Shown here: one piece after another, positions 1 to 6,700 of the stretch
Layout: each line of letters starts with the position of its first letter
Position numbering within the stretch: position 1 is the first letter of the stretch
NCBI GenBank assembly: GCA_050329835.1
Contig: JBHJOJ010000270.1
Location: forward strand, 1-31,480
Direction: 5' to 3'
DNA: 31,480 bases
Source: JANNOG01 sp050329835
Lineage (GTDB): Bacteria > Actinomycetota > Actinomycetes > Actinomycetales > JBBAYJ01
Notes under the pieces: model-generated
Databases searched by the model: none
Told to the model about the DNA's origin: nothing
What the model saw: the letters and a program-made list of their open reading frames with translations, nothing else
Program-made: the position numbers and the translations under genes

Positions 1-1170
1 GCACCGGACGCCCGGCCGGCCCCGCAACCCTCACCGGCACCTGCCGCCGGGGCGGCTCCCGCTCCCCCGGCGACCCCGTCCCCCGGGCCGCCCCCCGACG
101 GCTCGGCCGCGGCCCGGTCGGACTACGGACCGCAACCGGGTCAGCAGCCGGAGCCGGCCACGGGACTGACTCATCCGTCGGCGCCGGCACCCGCCGAGCT
201 GCAGTCGCGGCCGGCCGACGTCCCCGGCGAGGCCGGGGCGGGCGGGGCGGCCGGGTACGTGACCCCGATCGTCCGGAAGCTGGCCGGGGAACTCGGCGTG
301 GATCTCGCGACGCTCCACGGCACCGGCGTCGGCGGGCGGATCCGCCGCCAGGACGTCGTCGCGGCAGCCGAGCGGGCGGCGGCCGAGCGGTCCGCGGCCT
401 CCTCGGCGTCCTCGGGGGCCTCGTCGCCCGCTGCCGAGGCCGCTGCCCTGTCGCCGCTGCGCGGCCGGACCGAGCCGATGAGCCGGATCCGCCGCACGAT
501 CTCGCGCCGGATGATGGAGTCGCTGCACTCCTCCGCCCAGCTCACCACCGTAGTGGAGGTCGACGTCACCCGGATCGCCCGGCTGCGGCAGCAGGCGAAG
601 GCGGGCTTCGAGGCCCGCGAGGGGGTCAAGCTGTCGTTCCTGCCGTTCTTCGCCCGGGCGGCGGTCGAGGCCCTCAAGGCCCACCCGGTGGTCAACGCCA
701 GCACCGACGGCGAGTCGGTGACCTACCACGACACCGAGAACCTCGGTGTCGCCGTCGACACCGAGCGCGGCCTCATGGTCCCGGTGATCCGGGACGCCGG
801 CGACCTCAACCTGCCGGGCCTCGCCAGGCGGATCGCCGACCTCGCGGCCCGGACGCGCGACCGCAAGGTGGGACCGGACGAGCTGAGCGGCGGGACCTTC
901 ACGCTGACCAACACGGGCAGCCGGGGCGCGCTCTTCGACACGCCGATCATCAATCAGCCGGAGTCCGCGATCCTCGGGACGGGCACGGTGGTCAAGCGGC
1001 CCGTCGTCGTGGAGGCCGACGGCGCCGAGGGGATCGCGGTCCGGTCGATGGTCTACCTCGCCCTGAGCTACGACCACCGGATCGTCGACGGCGCCGACGC
1101 GGCGCGCTTCCTCACGACGGTCAGGGCCCGGCTCGAGGAGGCGGCGTTCGAGGCGGAGCTCGGCCTGTGA
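1..1170 (+). CDS. sucB: 2-oxoacid dehydrogenase E2 acyltransferase (dihydrolipoamide succinyl/acetyltransferase), 5' truncated
   Basis: The reading frame is open from the first base, so the lipoyl domain(s) and start lie outside the window. What remains is a Pro/Ala-rich flexible linker (about residues 1-80 of the visible part), a peripheral subunit-binding domain (about 86-124, with TPIVRKLAGELGVD and the GTGVGGRIRRQDV segment), a second short Ala/Ser linker, and the acyltransferase core (about 160-388). The core carries the catalytic signature SYDHRIVDGADAARF; the His of DHRIVDG (codon at 1075-1077) is the expected general base. The enzyme transfers an acyl group from lipoamide to CoA within the 2-oxoglutarate or pyruvate dehydrogenase complex. 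In actinobacteria the E2 gene (sucB/dlaT) is commonly followed by a TIGR01777 gene, as here. Branched-chain E2 is the main alternative. The family call is secure; the exact substrate is not. Confidence 0.93.
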   Translation, partial: APDARPAPQPSPAPAAGAAPAPPATPSPGPPPDGSAAARSDYGPQPGQQPEPATGLTHPSAPAPAELQSRPADVPGEAGAGGAAGYVTPIVRKLAGELGVDLATLHGTGVGGRIRRQDVVAAAERAAAERSAASSASSGASSPAAEAAALSPLRGRTEPMSRIRRTISRRMMESLHSSAQLTTVVEVDVTRIARLRQQAKAGFEAREGVKLSFLPFFARAAVEALKAHPVVNASTDGESVTYHDTENLGVAVDTERGLMVPVIRDAGDLNLPGLARRIADLAARTRDRKVGPDELSGGTFTLTNTGSRGALFDTPIINQPESAILGTGTVVKRPVVVEADGAEGIAVRSMVYLALSYDHRIVDGADAARFLTTVRARLEEAAFEAELGL

Positions 1171-1195
1171 CCGCCCCCGCGACCGGGGGGCCCCG

Positions 1196-2116
1196 GTGAG
1201 GGTCGCCGTCACGGGAGCCACCGGCCTCATCGGGTCGGCGCTGCTGCCGCACCTCGTCGCGGCCGGCCACGACGTGGTGCGCCTCGTGCGACGGGAGCCG
1301 CGCGGACCCGACGAGGTGCGGTGGGACCCGACGTCGGGCACCGCCGCCGGCGTCGACCTCGACCGGTTGACCGGTGCGGACGCGGTCGTCCATCTCGCCG
1401 GGACCAACGTCGGCGGGAAGCGGTGGACCCCGTCCTACAAGCGGGCCATCCGCGACTCCCGGGTGCTGGGGACCCGCACCCTCGTCGCGGCCCTCGCCGC
1501 TCTGGACGACCGGCCCGCCGTGCTGGTGTCGGGATCGGCCGTGGGCTACTACGGCTCGCGCGGCGACGAGGTCCTCACCGAGGCGTCGGCCGCGGGTGAC
1601 GGGTTCCTCGCCGAGGTGTGCGTGGCCTGGGAGGCGGAGGCCCGGCGGGCCGAGGACGCGGGGACCCGGACGGTGCTGGCCCGCACCGGGCTGGTGATGA
1701 CGGACCGCGGCGGGGCCTTCGGTCGCCTGCTGCCGATCCTCAAGCTCGGGCTGGGCGGCCCGCTCGGCTCGGGGCGCGCCTGGTGGCCGTGGATCACCCT
1801 GGAGGACGAGGTGCGGGCGCTGGTCCACTGCCTCGGCACGGAGTCGCTGAACGGCCCGGTCAACCTTGGCGGCCCCGAGCCGGGACGCAACCGGGACGTC
1901 ACCCGCAGCCTCGCCCGCGAACTTCGGCGCCCCGCCGTCCTGCCCGTGCCGCCGATCGCCCTGCGGCTCGCCTTCGGCGAGTTCGCCGACGACGTCCTGT
2001 CGAGCCAGCGGATGGTGCCCGGGGCGCTCGTGGGGTCGGGCTTCGTCTTCCGGCATTCGGACCTCGCCACCGCGTGCCGCTGGCTGGTCGGCGGCGGCGA
2101 CCCGACGCCCGGTTGA
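1196..2116 (+). CDS. TIGR01777-family SDR epimerase (SDR39U1/YfcH-like)
   Basis: A 306-residue protein starting at GTG, 25 bases after the E2 stop, with a G-rich stretch (gaccgggggg) just upstream. The N-terminus has a Rossmann motif, VTGATGLIG, for NAD(P) binding. A mid-protein SAVGYYGSRGDEVLTE segment carries the family-typical GYYG tyrosine, and the C-terminal part matches the DUF1731-like extension (QRMVPGALVGSGFVFRHSDL). Length agrees with the family, about 300 residues. The biochemical function of this family is unsettled. The gene is conserved next to dlaT/sucB in actinobacteria (for example Rv2216 after dlaT in Mycobacterium tuberculosis). There lipB and lipA normally follow; here a kinase and a biosynthetic cluster follow instead. 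Its stop is only 7 bases from the stop of the converging kinase gene. Confidence 0.9.
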   Translation: MRVAVTGATGLIGSALLPHLVAAGHDVVRLVRREPRGPDEVRWDPTSGTAAGVDLDRLTGADAVVHLAGTNVGGKRWTPSYKRAIRDSRVLGTRTLVAALAALDDRPAVLVSGSAVGYYGSRGDEVLTEASAAGDGFLAEVCVAWEAEARRAEDAGTRTVLARTGLVMTDRGGAFGRLLPILKLGLGGPLGSGRAWWPWITLEDEVRALVHCLGTESLNGPVNLGGPEPGRNRDVTRSLARELRRPAVLPVPPIALRLAFGEFADDVLSSQRMVPGALVGSGFVFRHSDLATACRWLVGGGDPTPG

Positions 2117-2123
2117 GACCGGA

Positions 2124-3557
2124 TCACCCCGGGACGTCCACCGCGTCGATCCGCCATCCCTCGGCCTGCACCAGGGTGAGACGGACGTCGTCCTCGACCT
2201 CCTCCACCCGGGTCCCTCCGGCGGGCACCGCGCCGCCCCCCGGACGGGTGCCCAGCCGCACGTCGACGGTGATCCGGTCCTCGGCCGTCGCCACCACCCG
2301 CACCGCGACCACGTCGAGCGCGACGTCCAACGGCCCGTGCTCGGCGACGAGCGCCTCGTCCGTCGCCCGCGCCGGGGAGGCCGGCGCGTAGACCCGGGCC
2401 AGGGCCGCCCGGTCCCCGCCCCGCAGCGCGGCCTGCCGGGCGGCGACCAGCTCCGTCACGATCGCGAGCGCCGGCTCCCCGGACGGGGGCGACGGCGGGG
2501 CCGACGCCCCGACGGTCGCCAGGGCGCCCGACGCCGCGGGCGCGGGCGACCCGGAGACGGCGGTCCCGGCCGGCCGGTCGCCCATCCCGGTGGCGGCCAG
2601 CAGCCCGCCGGTCACCAGCGCGACGAGCGCGACGACGGTGAGGTGCAGGGCCCGCCGCCCGCGCGGCACCAGCCGTCGCCACGGCGGCCGCCGAGGTGGA
2701 TCACCCGGCCCCCCGGTCGGGGAGCCGACGCGGGGCAGCCAGTGCGTCGGCGCCTCGTCCCGGGGCAGCGCCGGGAAGGCGCCGGCCACCAGCCGCACGG
2801 GTTCGCACCCCGCCACCGCGAGGACACCGCCCAGCAGGTCCGCCGGTGACGGGCGGCGACCGGGCTCGGGGTCGAGCCCGGTCGCGAGGATCTGCGCGAG
2901 CTCGGCCGGGACCGCGGGCACCAGCAGCGGGAGGGGGACCCGCGGCGGCACCGGGTCGGGCGCGGTCCCCGCGAGCGCGAACCAGGCCACCGCGCACAGC
3001 CCGTGGACGTCCGACGGCCCACCGGGCATGGACCCCGCCACCACCTCGGGAGCCGCGAAGCCCCGGGTCGCGACGACCCGCCCGGCGCCGGCCACGACGG
3101 CGTCCCCCAGGTCGGCGAGCAGGGGCCGGCCGCCGTCGGTGAACAGGACGTTGCCCGGCGACAGGTCGCCGTGCACGAGACCGGCGCCGTGGAGGTCGGC
3201 CAGTGCCCCGGCGAGCGCGACCACCACGGTCGCCACCTCGCCGACGTCCAGGGGTCCGCGAGCCGCCACCAGGGAGCCCACGCTGCCGCCGGCGGCCAGG
3301 TCCAGCACCACGGCGGGCGGGTTCTCGACGATGCGCCGCACCGCCACCACGTTCGGGTGGCGGACGCGCAGCCGCTCGCCCGCCGGCAGGACGCCCCCGC
3401 GGTAGAGCTTGACCGCGACGCGCTGGCCGGTGCTCCTGTCGACCGCGAGCCAGACGTCCGCCGCCGAGCCGGACCCGACGGGACGGAGCAGCCGGCAGCC
3501 CGCGACCGTTGCCCCCGGGGCGGCGGCTGCCCCGCCCGCCCTGCTCTCGACCGTCAC
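2124..3557 (-). CDS. membrane-anchored Ser/Thr protein kinase with shortened N-lobe and extracytoplasmic C-terminal domain
   Basis: A 477-residue protein if read from the GTG at 3557 (VTVESRAGG). The open frame continues upstream to 3722, but that part is not kinase-like and would cover the promoter region of the divergent PKS gene. Kinase motifs: Gly-loop VGSGSAADV (about 27-35), VAVK Lys50, catalytic loop HGDLSPGN with Asp131 and Asn136, DLG at 149-151 in place of DFG, and an APE-like AAPEV. Only 16 residues separate Lys50 from the HPNVV motif, so the helix C region with its conserved Glu is much reduced. A single membrane segment lies at about 303-323 (LTVVALVALVTGGLLAATG). After a Pro/Ser/Ala linker, residues about 360-477 resemble an NTF2/SnoaL-like domain and would face outward. 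It may be a signalling kinase or a weakly active one. A role in controlling the neighbouring cluster is only suggested by position. Confidence 0.85.
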   Translation of the reverse strand: MTVESRAGGAAAAPGATVAGCRLLRPVGSGSAADVWLAVDRSTGQRVAVKLYRGGVLPAGERLRVRHPNVVAVRRIVENPPAVVLDLAAGGSVGSLVAARGPLDVGEVATVVVALAGALADLHGAGLVHGDLSPGNVLFTDGGRPLLADLGDAVVAGAGRVVATRGFAAPEVVAGSMPGGPSDVHGLCAVAWFALAGTAPDPVPPRVPLPLLVPAVPAELAQILATGLDPEPGRRPSPADLLGGVLAVAGCEPVRLVAGAFPALPRDEAPTHWLPRVGSPTGGPGDPPRRPPWRRLVPRGRRALHLTVVALVALVTGGLLAATGMGDRPAGTAVSGSPAPAASGALATVGASAPPSPPSGEPALAIVTELVAARQAALRGGDRAALARVYAPASPARATDEALVAEHGPLDVALDVVAVRVVATAEDRITVDVRLGTRPGGGAVPAGGTRVEEVEDDVRLTLVQAEGWRIDAVDVPG

Positions 3558-3674
3558 GTGCTCATGCCACCACGCCGTCCATGATCGTCGCCGGGGCCGT
3601 CCACAGGGAGGAGCCACGGCGTCCCTCTCGGCAACGAGCCACACCGCAGGCGTGCCCGCGCCATTCCCAGGTAA

Positions 3675-3710
3675 TTGACAGGCTAATCCTCGCGGTTCGC
3701 CGTTACCGTG
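3675..3710 (+). promoter_or_regulatory. candidate promoter of the PKS operon
   Basis: The 219-base gap between the divergent kinase and PKS starts contains an unusually A+T-rich patch for this genome, with a perfect TTGACA hexamer at 3675-3680. A plausible -10 is not well spaced: gccgtt or cgttac lie 18-20 bases downstream and neither is close to TATAAT, so the spacing is weak evidence. The position, about 65-100 bases upstream of the PKS start, fits. The rest of the gap holds no gene that I can see. Confidence 0.3.
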
Positions 3711-3761
3711 GTGAGACCTCACCGGGCGGGGCCCCGGTCAGGTCTGTCGGGTCACCGCGCC

Positions 3762-3771
3762 AGGGGAGGGA
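3762..3771 (+). promoter_or_regulatory. ribosome binding site fixing the PKS start
   Basis: The sequence aggggaggga contains GGAGG at 3765-3769, 7 bases before the ATG at 3777. This strong Shine-Dalgarno match selects ATG 3777 over the earlier in-frame start at 3708, whose extra 23 residues do not look like protein. Confidence 0.8.
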
Positions 3772-3776
3772 CGCCT

Positions 3777-6700
3777 ATGACCATCACGTCACGGACTCCG
3801 GTCCGCGAGCTTCCGGACGAGCCGATCGCGATCATCGGGATGAGCCTGCGCGCCCCCGGCGCGTCGAATACCGACGACTATTGGCGGAACCTGCTCGCCG
3901 GAGTCGACTCGGGCACGCGGTCGTCCATTCCTGACCAGCTCGCCCTGGGCGTCCCGGCAGCGGAGGCCCGGCGTCCCGACTTCGTCCCGGTCGCTCAGCT
4001 GCTGGCAGGGCACGATCTCTTCGACGCGCGGCTGTTCGGTCTGCCGCGCCGGGAGGCGGAGCTCCGTGATCCGCAACAGCGGATCTTCCTCGAGACGGCC
4101 CTGACCGCACTGGAGCACGCGGGCCATGCCGGCACGACCGGCGAGCGTATCGGCGTCTTCGCCGGAGTCAAGGCGAACTCGTACCTCGTCCGGAACATCA
4201 TGCCGGGCTCCCGACTCACCGAGACGCTCGACGATATGGTCGTCGGGATCGCCAACGACCACGATTATGTCGCCACTTTCGTCTCTCATGCTCTCGACCT
4301 CACCGGTCCGAGCATGACCGTGGGCTCGGCCTGTTCGACGTCGCTCGTGGCCGTGCACCTCGCCTGTCAGTCACTGCGTCGCGGGGAGTCCGACGTGGCG
4401 ATCGCCGGGGCCAGCTCCCTCGAGCTGCCGCACGGTCGCGGCTACGTCCACCGCCCCGGAGGGGTCCAGTCGGCGGACGGCCGGTGCCGGCCCTTCGGCG
4501 CCGACGCCACCGGCACCGTCTGGGGGAGCGGTGTCGGCGCCGTGGTGCTCAAGCGACTCGGCCGCGCCCAGGAGGACGGGGACACGGTCCACGCCGTCGT
4601 CGCCGGGTCCGCCGTCACGAACGACGGTGCGGCGAAGTCGGGCTTCACGGCACCGAGCGTCGACGGTCAGGCCAGGGCGATCAGCGGGGCGCTGCGGGCC
4701 GCGGGTGTCGACCCGCGGACGGTCGGCATGGTCGAGGCGCACGGCACGGGCACGGCGCTGGGCGACCCGCTGGAGGTCGAGGCCCTGACCCACGCCTTCG
4801 GCGGGGGTCAGGGCCTCGACCCCTGGTGCCTGATCGGCTCGGCCAAGGGAAACATCGGTCACCTGGTGGCCGCCGCGGGGATCGCCGGTCTCGTCAAGGC
4901 CGTCCTGGCGGTTCGGGAGGGGGTCGTCCCCCCGACCCTCTACGGGGACCGGCCCAACCCGGCGATCGACTTCACGACGACGCCGTTCGCCCTGGCGGAG
5001 GGCCCCCAGGCCTGGCCGGGCCTGGGGGGTCCCCGCCGGGCCGGGGTCAGCGCCTTCGGCATCGGTGGAACCAACGCCCACGTCGTCCTCGAGCAGGCTC
5101 CCCCGCCCGTCCGCGCATCGCCCGAGCAGCCCGGCCCCCATCTCCTCGTCGTGTCGGCCGCCGGCGGCGAGGCGTTGCGGACGGCGGCGTGCCGGCTCGC
5201 CGACCACCTGGAGCGCCAGGACTCCGTCCCGGGTGGACCGGCGACCTCGCTCGCCGACGTCGCCCACACCCTGGGTCGGGGTCGACCCTCACGCGACGTG
5301 AGGCTCTCGGTCGTCGCCAGCAGTGGATCGGAGGCGGCCGACCGCCTCCGGGCCGCGACCGGCCCGGACACGCCGGCGGCCACCTCCTCCCGAGGGGCTC
5401 GCGGCACGTCCGGGGCAGGGGCGCAGGTGGCGCTGCTGTTCAGCGGCCAGGGAACCCAGTACCCCGGGATGGGTGCCGGGCTCTACCGGCGCTTCCCGGT
5501 CTACCGGGACGCCGTGGACCGGTGCACGGCGCTCCTCGAGCCACTCCTGGATCCGCACCTCGAGGTCGACCTCGCGGCGCTCCTGCGCGGCGACGATATC
5601 GGCCCGGACGCGGCGGACACGCTCCGGCGGACGGCCGTGACGCAGCCGGCGCTCTTCGTCCTCGAGTGGAGCCTCACCGAACTGCTGGCGTCCTGGGGGC
5701 TGGTGGCCGACGCCCTGCTCGGTCACAGCATCGGTGAGTACGTCGCGGCGTGCCGGGCGGACGTCATGCCGCTGCCCGACGCCCTGAGGATGGTCGCCGA
5801 GCGCGGCCGCCTCATGCAGGCCCTGCCGCCGGGGGCGATGGTCGCCGTCCCGGTCGGCGAGGAGGAGGCGGTCGCCCTCGCCGGGGGAGCCCTGGACGTC
5901 GCCGCGCTCAACGGCCCCCGCTCGAGCGTGCTGTCCGGCCCACCCGCGGCGGTCGACGACCTCGAGCGGCGACTCGACGCGCAAGGCGTCCCGCACACGA
6001 GGCTGCGGACCTCGCACGCCTTCCACTCGGCCATGACGGAGCCCGCTCTCGGCCCGTTCCGGGACCTCGTGGCCGAGATCCCGCTCGCCGCGCCCTCCGT
6101 GCCGGTCTGGTCGAACGTGACCGGTCGCCCGCTCACCGCGGCCGAGGCCGTCGACCCCGGCCACTGGGCACGCCAGCTGCGCGGCACGGTGCGCTTCGGC
6201 GACGGCGTGGCGGACCTCGCCGGGCGGTCCGGCGCGTGGCAGCTCGTCGAGGTCGGTCCGGGGCGGGTGCTGCGGGACCTCAGCGCCGGTCACCTCGACC
6301 CGGGACGCCACCAGGGGTTCCACACGCTGCCCGGCCCCGACGACACGCCCGGTACGGACGTGCGGCACCTCCTGGAGTGCGTCGGTGCCCTGTGGGCCTC
6401 GGGTGCCCGGGTGGACCCGGCCGCCACCGGGACCGGGGGGCGGGTGCCGCTGCCCACCTACCCCTTCGCCCGTGAGCGGTACTGGATCGACCCCCCGCCG
6501 ACACCGGGAGCGAGCGACGCCGGTGCCGCCGCCTCGCGGGAGGTGCCGGAGCGACCGGGCCCCCCGCGCGCCCGGGAGCGGGACGACTGGCTCGAGGTCC
6601 CCGCCTGGCGACCCGCGCCGCCCTCCGTGCCGTGGGGCCGTCGCCGGTCCGCGGCGCCCGCGCTCGTCGTCGCCCCTCCCGGGGAGGCGATCCCCGCCGA

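Noticed and set aside
3558..3722. N-terminal extension of the kinase to 3722
   Set aside because: The extra 55 residues have no kinase character and would cover the TTGACA patch and the divergent promoter area. GTG 3557 directly precedes the plausible kinase N-terminus.
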